The notes: generated by a model from the letters alone, not told the origin. Counted from the stretch's first letter, positions 37,991 through 49,638 are shown. The stretch is 64,000 nucleotides of DNA from Melastoma dodecandrum (GCA_029817715.1 JARUPY010000088.1:3344430-3408429); one strand, 5' to 3'. Numbers and translations are program-made.

Positions 37991-38160
37991 TCTCTTGACA
38001 CTTTGCTTTTGCGACCGTCTTTTGGCCCTTGTGTCAAAATTTGCTTTTTCTTTGAATGATATTGAAGGGCTCTCTCTTGACACTTTGCTTTTGCGACCGT
38101 CTTTTGGCCCTTGTGTCAAAATTTGCTTTTTCTTTGAATGATATTGAAGGGCTCTCTTTT
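37991..38160. repeat. tandem duplication, ~85-bp unit, two copies
   Basis: The unit 'ctcttgacactttgctttt' to 'gatattgaagggct' occurs twice in succession with almost no differences. Confidence 0.85.
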
Positions 38161-38834
38161 CTTCTTCTTTTTTCTTCTTGCCCCTGTCTCATTTCAAATT
38201 TTTTTTTTCATTGAATATTCCACAGACTCGGTTCTCTGGAATTGTTCATAGATGCATTCGAATGATTAAAAGATGGTATAGTATTGTGCCGACTAGCGAG
38301 ATCCATAGGGATGTACTTCACACTCAAACTTGAGGAAGTAACGCATCTCCACCTGAGTCCTATCCGGAAATCTAGACTACAGAACTCCTTTTACTTCGAT
38401 GTGAAGTGACTCTTTGACTTGAAAGGGGAATTATGTTTCGAAAAATCTCCACTTTGGCTAGGAATGGCTGGCAATGGTAAAGTGTTTGGGTATAAGAAAG
38501 AATGCTCGATGTCATCCTAGCTGGAGCATTTTCTGTCAAAGGGATTTCCTTCCCACTCCGATGCTATCATGTCTGAGTTTCTCACAAGTGTTTGCACTCA
38601 ACTCTCGAAAAGGGTATGTGTTTAGGGATAGGCTTGCCTTTCTATCTCTAGCACACAAGTGTTCCACTTAGGAATGTGTTTTAAATTTTTGAATAAAATC
38701 GTTTAGTGAGAATGCATGACAAATGAACATAACACATGTTTTATGCAATGATAATTTTACCTATGATGTTCGCCTCAACTTGATGCCCTGTAGGGAAAGA
38801 GAGGATGTACAATCAAATTCAATGTGAGAAAAAT

Positions 38835-39105
38835 TTTAAACTTGGAACGATACTTTTCTTTACCGGTTCCCTGACGATGCGTGCTCGTTGCCTCAGTAAA
38901 GGCCTCTGTAAAAGAAACGAAACATTGATTAGTTTTTGATTTTGTAATATATGAGCTGGAACGATACTTCCTTTACCGGTTACCCGAGGCGATTGATCGT
39001 TGCCCCAGTTAAAGTATCTGCGCAGAAAGATAACATTGATTAGTTTTTTATTTGTAATATATGAGCTGGAACGATACTTCCTTTACTGGTTACCCGACAT
39101 GGGCT
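38835..39105. repeat. tandem repeat, ~110-bp unit, about 2.5 copies
   Basis: The unit starts 'ggaacgatacttcctttacc', includes 'ttgccccagttaaagtat' and 'cattgattagttttt', and restarts after 'tgtaatatatgagct'. Copies begin near 38843, 38957 and 39066. It lies just downstream (on the minus strand) of the pol end. Confidence 0.85.
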
Positions 39106-39163
39106 GCAAGCCCCATAGGTTGAGTCTTCTAGGGTGATTTTTCTAGTTCATCGATCCGGTTGG

Positions 39164-39340
39164 AATGGAACAGCTCCGTCTATCTTTGTTAGGATGAGAG
39201 CACCTCTTGTGCGTATTTGCTTGAAAACATATGGAATGTCATAGTTGCAGAAGAACTTTCCTCGGGAATCCTTGACATTCGAAAGAATCCTCTTCAGAAT
39301 CGACGTGACTTTTGTGTAAAGCTCTTGACATGTATCTGAT
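39164..39340 (-). pseudogene. C-terminal end of Ty3 pol (integrase tail)
   Basis: The minus strand reads VTSILKRILSNVKDSRGKFF, then CNYDIPYVFKQIRTRGALIL and TKIDGAVPFQPDR with a stop near 39164. This matches the typical end of Tat/Athila-type polyproteins (basic KR-L block, D-RGKF-NY-GPYVV, GALIL-MDG). The usual PINAD-KKYY ending is missing. Upstream on the minus strand the frame is lost. It is the only pol remnant in the element and supports its minus orientation. Confidence 0.7.
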
Positions 39341-40199
39341 GTGTAGCGGATTGTTGCTTCTTTGGGTTCTTCATGACGTTTGAGTTCTTATTCAAAGCCG
39401 TAATAATCATCGAGCAACTTCTGGTCATTCGTCGTGTCATCATGTTGCTCTTCATATGTATCTTCATCTCCGCCCGAAGTGCCATCCCCCTGATGAGAGC
39501 GGTAGTGGAATCTGTAGACGTTCTCATATTGGACAGTGTTGTGTCCGTAAGAGAGAGTCCTGAGCTAGCCATGTGTACTGTCCGGCTTCGTAGCTCGAGC
39601 GAGCGTGTCCTTGGGAGATTAATTTTGGTACCTTAAGATTAAACATTGTATTAATGAAAATAAATAAATGAGGATGATGCAAATGGCGTGGTATGCGACA
39701 TACGATGAGCAACCATGCTTGACACGTCTTTCGGATCAAGGGATTTCTTGTGAGTTCTAATTGAAAATTTCTAAATCAACAGTCTACGCTCTAGATGTGT
39801 GAAGGAGCTGCAGCTATATTATGACTCAATTGAGGAAGCTAGCTATTTTTTACTTAAGTATGACATTATTAATTTCGATCGCCTTTAAAAATCATGAGTT
39901 TGAGCTTAACAAAGGAACTCTCAAGTTAGTGCCACCTCCTTCTCTTTGGATCGGTCGAGAGAAACATAATGGTATGCCGCCGTTTTCGAGACGATGCTGT
40001 AAGACATACTTAACGTTCTCGTTCTTACCATGACCTGTGAAAGTGTAATAACCTCGAAAGGGAGGACATAAATTGTCCCTTCGGACTAAACAAAAGCATA
40101 CGTGGGTCTGTTTCCCTCGTCAAGCCTATCGCTGCTGCTGGTCGCTTCTGCTTCTGTTTTCACTCCCTGTTTGGATTGTGTGTTTTGTTGTTGTTGCAG
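39341..40199. other. junction region between pol tail and captured gene fragment
   Basis: No recognised coding sequence. From about 40040 the sequence becomes T-rich and ends 'ttgttgttgttgcag', the pyrimidine tract and acceptor of the host intron carried in front of the NPH3-like exon. Confidence 0.45.
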
Positions 40200-40790
40200 T
40201 ATCCTCTGCTCTCGAGGAGCGGGACGTTCAATCGGATGATCTATGATGCTCGTGACTCAGAGCTCAGTGAGGTTGTGCTGGACGAACTACCAGGTGGGCC
40301 AGAGTCCTTTGAGCTTGCTGCAAAGTTCTGCTATGGGATCGCAGTTGATCTAACAGCAGCGAACATCTCGGGCCCGCGTTGTATGGTGAAGTATCTTGAG
40401 ATGACGGAGGACCTAGAGGAAGGCAACCTGATATTCAAGACTGAGGCATTCCTTAATTATGTCGTGTTGTCATCGTGGAGGGACTCAATCCTAGTCCTAA
40501 AGAGTTACAAAAAGCTCTCACCATGGGCAGAGAACCTGCAGATCGTGTGGCGCTGCAGTGAGTCAATCGTGTGGAAGGCTTGCGCAAATCCAAAGGGTAT
40601 CCGATGGGTTTACACAGGGACGACGCCGAAGGTCTCGAGCCCGGAGTGGAATGGCTACGTCAAGGAGTCGAGCCCCGGTAGAAACGTGCAGGTCCTACCA
40701 GACTGGTGGTTCGAGGATGTCTCAATACTTAGGATCGACCAGTTCGTGAGGGTGATCACAGCAATAATGGTGAAAGGGATGAGACTTGGT
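40200..40790 (+). pseudogene. captured NPH3/RPT2-like (BTB-NPH3) gene fragment
   Basis: Starts at an exon edge after a polypyrimidine tract and AG. It reads YPLLSRSGTFNRMIYDARDS, then LPGGPESFELAAKFCYGIAV, LTAANISGPRCMVKYLEMTE, DLEEGNLIFKTEAFLNYVVL, SSWRDSILVLKS and DWWFEDVSILRIDQFVRVIT. These are the late BTB part, the linker and the start of the NPH3 domain in plant phototropism-type CUL3 adaptors. The N-terminal BTB part and most of the NPH3 domain are missing. After VKGMR the sequence departs from the family, although the frame stays open to a stop at 40847. The frame is open for about 200 codons, so capture may be fairly recent. It lies antisense to the element. Confidence 0.82.
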
Positions 40791-40847
40791 CTAAATAGGG
40801 AAAAAGTAGAGGTGAAGAGGCATGACCCTCTTTCTCCAATGTCCTAA

Positions 40848-41583
40848 CTTTCTTAGACGAAGAAATAATATTATTACTTCATGGAGTGATTCCATTTACT
40901 CTCACTATAAGAATAATACAACCAAGCAAACGCGTGATTTCATTTACACAAAATCACAATTCACCTATCATATACGAAAGGGCGGAATTTATCATATTAA
41001 GTGCCTGACGTAAAATGCTTTGTCCGATCCACGGCTAATTGTATTTTATGAAACGAGGACTAAATTTCTTATACCTTGTGGCCCTTAAGGTGAGATAAAA
41101 CGAAATCAAGTATTCTTACCTGATGCGAAATATTTTCCTAACAAAGGCAATGTGTGTAACGTCAGCAGGACTAGGTCGCAACCCCAATAACCTCTATTAC
41201 ACGTCGATTGGAGATGCTCTGGGCGGCGTCGTCCATGGCGAAACCCTCACGGAGGACCTCGAAAGAGAAATCCCAAACCCACGCGACTCCTTTCTGCATT
41301 TTTAAAGTTTTCTTTTACCTTGATAAGAAATCACGACACTTGTTTTTGAATCGTCAATTATTTCTCCTTTTATTTTTTTTTATGTTGGAAATTCGATGAG
41401 GCTTGTCAACTACATGATTAGTGAGTGTGGGGTCTGTCAAGCTCTTTTCTTGGACCTTATAATAATTGCGAGCACTTGCTTTAATTGTCCAAGTAGTTTC
41501 TGTAAAATCTAGATTATGACTAGTTCGATCAAATACATTATTTACCAGCTTTATTGAATTAGACAATCAATGGTAGGTCGTCT
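40848..41583. other. internal DNA between captured fragment and ORF1
   Basis: AT-rich, with one GC-richer island at 41150-41300 that might be another captured host piece (minus strand MDDAAQSISNRRVIEVI, then a stop). I do not recognise its family and do not call it a gene. Confidence 0.35.
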
Positions 41584-42758
41584 TTAGGCTGAGCGTGAGG
41601 TAGATGGGAGGCTCATTTCCAATGCTAGACGTTGGTGTTTGAAGGTTGCAATCATGAGATCGTATTCGTCGAGGTCGATGATCGGACAAGTAAACTCGAT
41701 GATCCGTGGCTGCTCCCACTCTTTGACGATGTGTTTAATAGCACTCCCAAACCGAACTTTATGAATTTGTAACTCATCCGCGTAGAAAGACTTGTGAAGA
41801 CGCTGATGTGGTGGAACTTTTGGGAATCCTCCAAATTGGTGCGCGACTCGGATGGGTACATAATAAAAACTCCCATGAAGACCGAGAATCGGTATATAGG
41901 CACTTCCCTTAACTGCAAGCATGATCGGACCCGTCTTAAAATGTCGAGGCATATGGAAAAAAAAATGGTTACTCGTAAGACTTTCGAAGAAAGTCTTCCG
42001 GTGTGTGAATCCCTTGGGGGGAAGAGATATGTGGCGAGAAAAGTGTCGTAATAAATCTTGATCATGAAGATATTTATAAGCACTAATCCCCAAGTGAGAA
42101 GAAAACCATGCTAGGAGAAGAGGCAAGCAAAACGTTAGATTACGAACTCTTCTAGCTTGGATATTGATCCTCGTGAGGCCGCTGAGTGTTTCGCCGAGGA
42201 TAGTGGGGATGAGGGTTTGCCCGATAGTAATGCTCTTGTGATAAGGACAGCCTGCGCATGAATTGAACGCTTGGTAAATGGAAAGATAATCATCCCGACG
42301 ACGACAAGAATGAAAGCCCGGGCAGACAATTGACCTTCTTCAGTTTAAGCCACGCAAACACTCCTTTCACATAGAAGAAGCTCTTCAATATTCACATGGT
42401 TATGAGAGGTAATTAGTGACGATGCTACGGTATAACATTGAGAACAATTGGAAGATCATTCTTTAATGGAGTACGCTCTAGAGGTAGCAAACCAGGGATA
42501 TGGGGGAGTCGCGTAAGCTGGACATACTCCTCTAATGTTGGTGAGCTCAAAGTCTCCGAACTTGAACGAAAAAGTGTTCGCATCCCATTTTTCTAGTAAG
42601 TTACGTAGGAATCCTAAATTCAGTTCAATATCAATGTGGTTAATAAGGCTTACTAGCTTTGTCCGAACAAAGTATTGCTCAGATGGGTATAAGTGTTTGA
42701 ACCAATCTTTTAGCACGTGGTCGGATGAGAAATTACGTGTCAAGTTTATTATAGGCAT
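41584..42758 (-). pseudogene. DUF7745-like ORF1 of the Ogre-type element
   Basis: Minus-strand pieces in order: NHIDIELNLGFLRNLLEKWD and ANTFSFKFGDFELTN (42758-42456), then after frame breaks a 180-codon frame (42126-41584) with HLGISAYKYLHD, ILGLHGSFYYVPIRVAHQFG and VRFGSAIKHIVKEWEQPRI. From memory this matches the plant retroelement ORF annotated as DUF7745 (ITYYPLRV-RQFG type). Its function is unknown. The position just after the primer site fits the additional ORF1 of Ogre elements. Frame breaks near 42130-42460 show it is not intact. Confidence 0.65.
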
Positions 42759-43350
42759 CCTGAATTTAGAGAAACAGATCCGAAAGACATGTCAAGAATG
42801 TGCTTAAGAAGCAAACGGAATAATATATGCAAATTGCTAAAATGGATGCAAGCGCACAATGCATATGAATAAATTTAGTAAGAGAAGAGAACAACCTCCT
42901 TACCGAACCGAGCTAAATTAAACAGCACATAGAAAGGAGGGGTTAGAGTAAGATAAAAGCATGAGTTATGAAATCATGCAGAGGATAACCCATCAAATGA
43001 TTCTATCTACCGTCACGGATGTGGTTTGGACCCGTTCATTAACCATAAACGGAGAAATCCGATTCTAGGTCCATTTTAAATGAAAGGACTCGGATATTCG
43101 TCCGCCGGTAAACAGGTGGGTACCCACCTAAAGGTAGAGGCAAACGGCCAATACCCGTCGGCATATGGTATACCCGAACTAATCCTATGGCGCCCGGGAT
43201 GAAGGCTCATGTAACAAGAAAAATCAAGCATCAAGTAATATTACATGAAAGAGCGTGAAACAAATTCAAACGCAAAACACATACAAAAAGCAAAGCGCCT
43301 CCTTAAAAAAACGAGTTTTCGACCATAATTCTCTAAAAAAAAAACCAAGT
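42759..43350 (-). other. 5' leader of the Ogre-type element
   Basis: Between primer site and ORF1. It contains short dyads ('gtgggtacccac' near 43126, 'ggcatatggtatacc' near 43160) but no coding frame of note. Likely the untranslated leader with packaging signals. Confidence 0.4.
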
Positions 43351-43370
43351 AATCCTCAGCGGAGTCGCCA
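43351..43370 (-). promoter_or_regulatory. primer binding site (tRNA-Arg type)
   Basis: The minus strand reads TGGCGACTCCGCTGAGGATT, four bases inside the 5' LTR. TGGCGACTCC is complementary to the 3' end that I recall for plant tRNA-Arg, the primer used by Ogre elements. Confidence 0.7.
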
Positions 43371-43374
43371 AATC

Positions 43375-45194
43375 TGTCGAGGGTGCATCCCGTTTCCGGT
43401 TCCATTTAAAATGAATATCCTCGATTCGGATTTTGAAAACGTGTTGGAGTCGCCACTAACTTATTTTAAGTTCAAGTTAGAAAAACTATAGAGATTCGTT
43501 AAGGTTCGGGAATTAGGGATTACTAAATCGCATGCATCACAAGAAAATGGAGGCTTTTATCGTGTGTTTCCGATGTCCGATTTTATTTGAGCTCGGTTTT
43601 AGAAGAAGACATTGTTGGACAAATAAAAAAAATGATCTCGAGCTCATTAATGCTTAAAATGTCTACGTGAATCATTTTTAGAAAATATTTCTTCTTAAAA
43701 ATTGATTTTTCGGGCAAAAATGCAAGCAACATAGATTTATTAATGTCTTTTAACCATTTCTAAGCCAAAAGTAAATTCCAGGGAGAACCGGGTATTGTAC
43801 CATTTATCGCTCTCTATAGAACGCCCCCGTTAGCGTTTATACCTCACGGTGCCGTTTTAGAATAGGTTTACGACGAACCTGGCAAGCCGTTGATGCCGTA
43901 ACGTTGGTGAGTGCGAAGTCGTCTTCAGAGGGTCTTGACCTTCGAGAATCCAAATAATCCCTCGAATACTTCGTAACCTCCGTTGTCTTGAATGTGTTGA
44001 ATGAGGTACGTGCCTTGGTTGTCCGCAAGGCACGCCCTCGAGATACCTGAATAAAAATCAAAAAAACGAAGTAAACTGTTCGAAAGAAGCTTGAAAGTTT
44101 ATTATGATTTTTTCGTAAAATCTCAAATAAACAAAATTAGACTAATGATTTTCTAATACAAAACATATTACGAGCAAATAGTAAAGATGGTTAAAATTTT
44201 GAAAGCATAAAGTATAATCAATCAAAATTAAAGTTCAACGCATGGGATGAAGCTAAAATGGAATAAAGTTCATTTTTAGAAGATAACAATCATAAAATAA
44301 TAAGACTAACGTCAGATTGTTTTTTTTAATAAAAAAAATGACTTGAAATGTCTTTCGATTGTAAAAGAGCCACAACACAAAAATTTTTTAAAAAATACCT
44401 TTTAATCAAAAGAAGGTCGAAGAACCGTCGGTTTGATTGGCGCAGGGGAAGAGTGGAGACCGCTGATCATGGGCGGTTTAGAGTGTTGGCATCCTTGGTG
44501 GTCGAGAGCGTCGAGGCAGAGATCGGGGCCAAGTCGATGGCGGCCGCTAGGAATGCCGAGCGCGGGTTGCCCAAATCCGAGGAGAACAGAGGCATGGCGG
44601 CCTTCTTTGAGCTGCTTGCCGGCGAACGTGGGATGGCGTCATTGGGGAGCCACAACAACAGATTGTTAAATCTGTCCTCCGAGATTGGAGATCGTTGCCG
44701 CAACTGAGAAGCTTGCTGCGACAACCAGATTGATGTCGGGACTGCATGGGAGGCTATCAATGCGAAATCTCTTGATAATTGTAGAACTTTTATTAAAGGC
44801 CGGGGTGCTTTCAACCCCCACACTTGTTTGTCGATGCCGTGAGGTGCTCCAAGAATCGCGCCTCCTCAGACAGTTGTTGGACAAAGGTCATCGTTGAGCA
44901 ACCATTTGGCCAGGACTTGGAATCGTGCTTTAACGACTAGCCTTTGTTTTTCGTTTTCCTCCCTCCCTCCTTCCTTGCTTGCTTGTTTCTCCGTCCCTCT
45001 TAAGTGTATTATAGGGAGAAAAATTATTTTTAAAAGCAGATTTTTTGTGATTTTGTGGGATTTTAGATTATTTTCAGTGATTTTAGAAGATTTTTGATGA
45101 TTTTTATTGATTTTTTGATGATTTTCAAATTTTTAGTATTTTTTGTGATTTTCAATTTTTTGTGATTTTTGGTAGAAAAAATTGGGTTATGACA
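43375..45194 (-). repeat. 5' LTR of the Ogre-type element
   Basis: Right copy of the 1.82-kb direct repeat, TGTC...GACA, partner of 33836-35653. As the 5' LTR it would carry the active promoter, reading leftwards. Confidence 0.88.
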
Positions 45195-46070
45195 GACACC
45201 AACGGGCTTAAAATGTCTCATTTTATTCGATCATTTCGAACGGAATTTCATTACGAAGGAACATCATTTTTCGACATCACGGAAGATCAACATCAACGGG
45301 CCACACAACGCCCCGTAAGTATCTTTCTTACTCATTCAGTGGATTCTAAACATTTAACACGTCTTAATTAGAATTTTCTGACTACCATTTTCTCTACTGT
45401 ATTTTGGTTTGATTTTGCATGAAAATCAACCGAGCTACTCGGGATTTCGACAAAGCGAGGTTCGAAGATAGAAAGCTCAAAAAAAGGCGAGTGTAACAAA
45501 CCGCGTGGGTTGGATCTACTGCGGCTTAAAAAAACCGTTGGTTCGAAGTAAAAGCGCATCAACCGTCATTTCAGGTACAAAGGGGAGGTACGGGCCTCCT
45601 CGAAACAAATTATATATCCACCTGTAACGGGCTGCGGGCCCAAGTGCATAGGTCCGTAGTCACCATCCTTCCCCGTCCCCTTCCATCCAATAACTATTTG
45701 TCCTTGTACGCATGTCGTTAGGCAAATTAGGTTTATTGCCGCATGTTGGTGTAATCAAACAAAACATGAGTTCAAGTCTAACGCCTGAATCGGATCCAAC
45801 GCCCGTAAAACAACCACATAAGTGAGAAGTCATGTCCGGATCGTGTCCAATGCCCGTTAACCAAAAGCAAACCTTTTTTGGAGTAAACGCTACCTCTTCG
45901 CATGCTTAGAATGTAAGGATTAGCAAATAGGAATCCCCGAACCAACTGTTTTTCCGACTTAAATAGTTTTAAAATAAAGTCGATGGCGACTCCGTAAAGT
46001 TTACCTAGGTTAAACAATAACAGCATATTTTTTACGGAGCCATTTTAGATTGGTAACGGCGACACGAGCC
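45195..46070 (+). mobile_element. LTR-like region interrupted by the Ogre-type element (right part)
   Basis: Begins with the target duplication GACAC. It shares ordered blocks with the 3' half of the solo LTR at 29290-30060: 'cgccccgtaagt', 'gaattttctgac', 'cctgtaacgggc', 'ataaagtcgatggcgactcc' and 'tttttacggagcca'. It is thus a diverged copy of the same LTR family, continuing the region that stops at 33835. The exact 3' end was not found. Confidence 0.65.
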
Positions 46071-46344
46071 GCTCCCTGGGTCCTCCTTGAAATTCCTAAG
46101 TGAGGCCTTACGCAGCCTTTCGCCCGTCGCCTCCAAAGGACTGGAGATGGTCAGCGAAATGTCCCGCAGACCCACTCGGGAATCAAGGGAGGACTCAACC
46201 CAATGCCCTTCCGCAGCGTCTGACGTTCGAGTCGCGACGTCGACCGGATTGCGCTTCGGGGGAGTGGGCTCGGATCCTCGTGTCGCTTGTGCCGCCGCGC
46301 GCGTGCTAGACCGGAGTCCACTCCCCCGAGCAAGTTGCAAGTTA
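46071..46344. other. GC-rich unassigned segment next to block B
   Basis: About 270 bp, GC-rich and open in several frames by composition ('gtcgcgacgtcgaccgg', 'gccgccgcgcgcgtg'). It separates the LTR remnant from the left edge of duplicated block B. No family recognised. Confidence 0.35.
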
Positions 46345-46996
46345 GCAAGTTGGCGGTCCTTCTCAATAACAGAAAGGGAATTTCCTTGTGCCTAATGACG
46401 CAAGTTCCTGCAAATTACCAAAAAAAGGAGAACAAATCATAGCCCTTCTGTAACATGCCATTCGCCAAGTAATCGACAAAGAACTCGTTTGGAAAAAGCA
46501 GGAAGGCAACAAAAATCATCCAAAATTAAACTTAAAAGAAGAGGAAGTGGCCATAACCATGCCCGGTTGTCATCACATCGAGTCAAATTCGCCATAGCCA
46601 ACACTACTCTTGTGTACGACCTCCTCAGATCAGTACAATTAGAAAGTCTCAACCAACGCAACTCACTCGATGCATCAAACGGAGATTAATTACGAACATC
46701 ACTTCCCCAACTCCCGTGGTATCAAACGGTCGGAAGCCACAAAAACTAACTCATCAAAGCATCGCAACACGCATTCCGAAACAAAATTGCAAAGTAAACC
46801 CAAAAAAAGTGGGGGGGGGGCACGATTTCTCCATGCATCTCCGAGCAAGCATCGACCTAACTGAACTGCCCACTCGGCCTGCTAATTCCGAAACCCGAAT
46901 CAGCTCCGATAAACTCAGATGGAGGGAAACACGCACCACCGAAGCAAACGGAAATAGCGAAAAAAATCCAGCGTAGGAAGAGAAACCCTCGGTCAT
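46345..46996. other. orphan copy of the methyltransferase-like gene 5' flank
   Basis: Near-identical to 17442-18093 but with GC-rich unrelated DNA in place of the coding exons. If the original is a promoter, here it would drive nothing recognisable. Confidence 0.5.
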
Positions 46997-48288
46997 ACCA
47001 CCAGACCAGCCAGACTCAGCCTTGCGAAAGGCACGAAGCTCCGGATGACGACGAGGAGGCGGAAGGGGGCGGGGGGGGGGGATGGGCACATTTTGGGCTT
47101 GAAATGTTAGGCCCTTTATGTTCGATGGGCTCATGTAATTGGGCCTCGTTCTGTTAGCAGAGGCCTAAAACTGGTCCATAAAGTCCACGTCTCTCGAACC
47201 CCAAGCTGATATTTTGTTTTTTGGTGTGGGGTAAGAGGTGTTTTGAGCAACATAATTTTGGGCCATAGGACTTTACCGTGCCAATGGGGAAAAAGACCAG
47301 GAACCTAATAAGCCGAAGGGACGACTTTCCGGTGAATAAATTCTTTTGGACGAATGTGGTCCTCCTCGGGGTTGTCTGACTAAATTGAGTAAGGAAATGC
47401 GTCAAGCGAGCGAAGGCTGATGGACGAGACGAGATGGTCATTTAGTGAAAGGCGTCATGGTCACGATCTAGCGAAGGCACGTCAGCAGCGATCAAGCGAA
47501 GGCACTGTAGGCAGCAGTCAAGCGACTGTTGGGACACACGTGACATGAGGATCGGGCATGAAGAAGATTCCAAGGCGTAGGGTTAGACATGCAAATTGTT
47601 ACGATGTTATAGGAATTGGTTAGGATTAGCTTTCTAAATATTTCTTATATCATATTAGGTATGCAATCTTGGGTTGCTACTTGCTACTTTTTTTCATGTT
47701 TTTTTTCATGAGATTAATCAATGGCATCCGCGAGTGTTTTCCTTTTCAATTGAATTGTCTCATGCAATATTTGTTTTCTTTTCTTTACTATTGTAAGGTG
47801 AACACATCTTCAAATCAATATCCGAATATCTCATGTTCGTGCCAAATATCCTAAGGTGTTTTGCTAATCAACACATTTTCGGCGACAACAGTGGGAGTAG
47901 GATGACTCGAAAAGGTGTTAGAATGCATCCTACAATGATCCAGCAAACTTGCTAAATGTCGAAGTCCAGGGTAATGAGGGGGTTTGCAACAGACAAGAAC
48001 CCCGACGTATGACTGGAGACAAATATGTCCATCATAAGAAAAATACTCCAATTTCTGTTGGAAAGATTCGGAAAAACGGATAGAAAATAGAGAGCTTCTT
48101 CTAAAGAAGAATGGGAAGTAAGATCGAGGTATGTGGCGGAACCTAGAAATCATGACAGGGACTTGTGGGAATGGCCCTGTTGGATGAGCCGATGAAACTG
48201 TCGATCATATCTCCCAAGGTTGAGAAGCACATAGGGTTGTTGTGGCCGAAGGGAAGAGAAAAGTAAACTCTCAGGCGAAAGGCAGGCG
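46997..48288. repeat. dispersed repeat R, copy 3 (block B)
   Basis: Counterpart of 18094-19385, differing by very few bases (for example one G/A change at about 47182 and T-run length at about 47220). Confidence 0.7.
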
Positions 48289-48971
48289 TAGGAGCCTCGA
48301 ATAGTGCAAACATAGCAAGCCCCTGTGTCATTAGGCGATGCCTACTGGGCATCTTACGAAAACTTCTATTATAGACCCACAGAGTAAGAGGAGGGAAAGC
48401 TACATGGTGGGGAGCCCATGAGGCCACTCGGTGGTGTCGTTGATTTGTGGGGCCTAAGATAATTGAGATTCCTTTTCAATTAAATTATCTTGTGTGATCT
48501 TCATTTTCTTTTCTTAGTACGGTGACCGCATCTTCAAATCAATATCCAAACCGAGTGTACAAAACGGATTATGTCAAACATCCAATCCAATGTGTTAGGG
48601 CTTTAATTGATTAGGGTTTGATAAGAAAGTGGGAGTAAACGAGTCTAATGGATCGATTTTATATTATAATCCATCTCTGACTGAATTAATGTTTGATGTT
48701 AAAGGAATATAATATACGTGTGGACACAGAGATTGGTCGGTTATCCGAATACCTCATTCATTTGGGCAATGCACGTACTACCTTCTCATTTATGGCAAGT
48801 GTACATAAATATTTCCTTTGCTGATTGCCCTCAAACGCAGAGCAAGCAATCGTTTTCTACTAAATATGAATGGATAACAGATTCGTCTCCTGGGTTATGT
48901 CTCTTGCTAATGATTCGACCTTCTTTAGTGGTGGCACATACTACATTTTAGAAGATGATATAAAATAAACG

Positions 48972-49250
48972 ATCCTTTGATTTTTTGGATAGATTTTTAA
49001 AAGGATATTTAAATCCAATTATCAATGTAGTGAGTGAGGGTTACCCTTTTCAAATCCCATAAAAGATTATCATAAACTTTACTAATATCCCTGACTGATT
49101 ATTCTTACTATCGAGATTTTTATGGTTAGAAATTCAAATGAGTTGGACAGCCCATGCCAAATCTAATTTTTCCCTCATAATACAAAATCCTCCAGGTAAC
49201 AATCCAAGGCTAGATTTCATTGCTGAAATTGTTTATGGGTTAAAAACCCA
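48972..49250. repeat. direct repeat X, left copy (block B)
   Basis: Counterpart of 20070-20347, with one C/T change in 'cattgctgaaattg'. Confidence 0.75.
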
Positions 49251-49638
49251 TAACTATTGAAAGGCTACCCCCGGCAACTTCGATAAAGGGAGTCCGAAGC
49301 TTCTTAGGACACGCGGGATTCTACAGACATTTCATCAAGGATTTATCGAATATCACCAAACCATCGTGCAATCTTCTAGAAAAGGATACAACATTTGTCT
49401 TCGATAATAAGCGTATGGAGGCATTCATAGAACTCAAGAAGAGATTAGCTATAATTGTTGCCCCAGACCGGTCTTTACCATTCGAGTTAATGTACAGATG
49501 CAAGCGATTTCACTGTGGGAGCAATTTTAGGACAATAGAAGGGATTTCCTACATTGTCTCCTTGTGGGATCGATACTTTACTTACTCTATAGTACTTGAC
49601 GCGACTTGTGCACTTGCGAATTTAGCAAACAATACCAC
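49251..49638 (+). pseudogene. Ty3 reverse transcriptase / RNase H scrap (block B)
   Basis: Same fragment as 20348-20735: IKGVRSFLGHAGFYRHFI and EAFIELKKRLAIIVAPDRS. No additional domains. Confidence 0.8.

Larger units (their letters stand above)
33836..45194 (-). mobile_element. Ogre/Tat-type non-autonomous LTR retroelement, 11.36 kb
   Basis: Two ~1.82-kb LTRs (TGTC...GACA) in direct orientation, 5-bp TSD GACAC, and internal signals that all read on the minus strand: primer site TGGCGACTCC next to the right LTR, DUF7745-like ORF1, the C-terminal end of pol, tandem repeats, then a polypurine tract AAAGAGGGGCAAC against the left LTR. A tRNA-Arg-type primer site, an extra ORF1 before gag and tandem repeats between pol and the 3' LTR are known marks of the Ogre/Tat lineage. 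Gag, protease, RT, RNase H and most of integrase are missing. A host NPH3-like fragment occupies that position. It must have moved with proteins from a related autonomous copy. Confidence 0.85.

Noticed and set aside
40822..41305. Additional plus-strand frames after the NPH3-like fragment
   Set aside because: Short and without motifs. The family match stops at about 40790.
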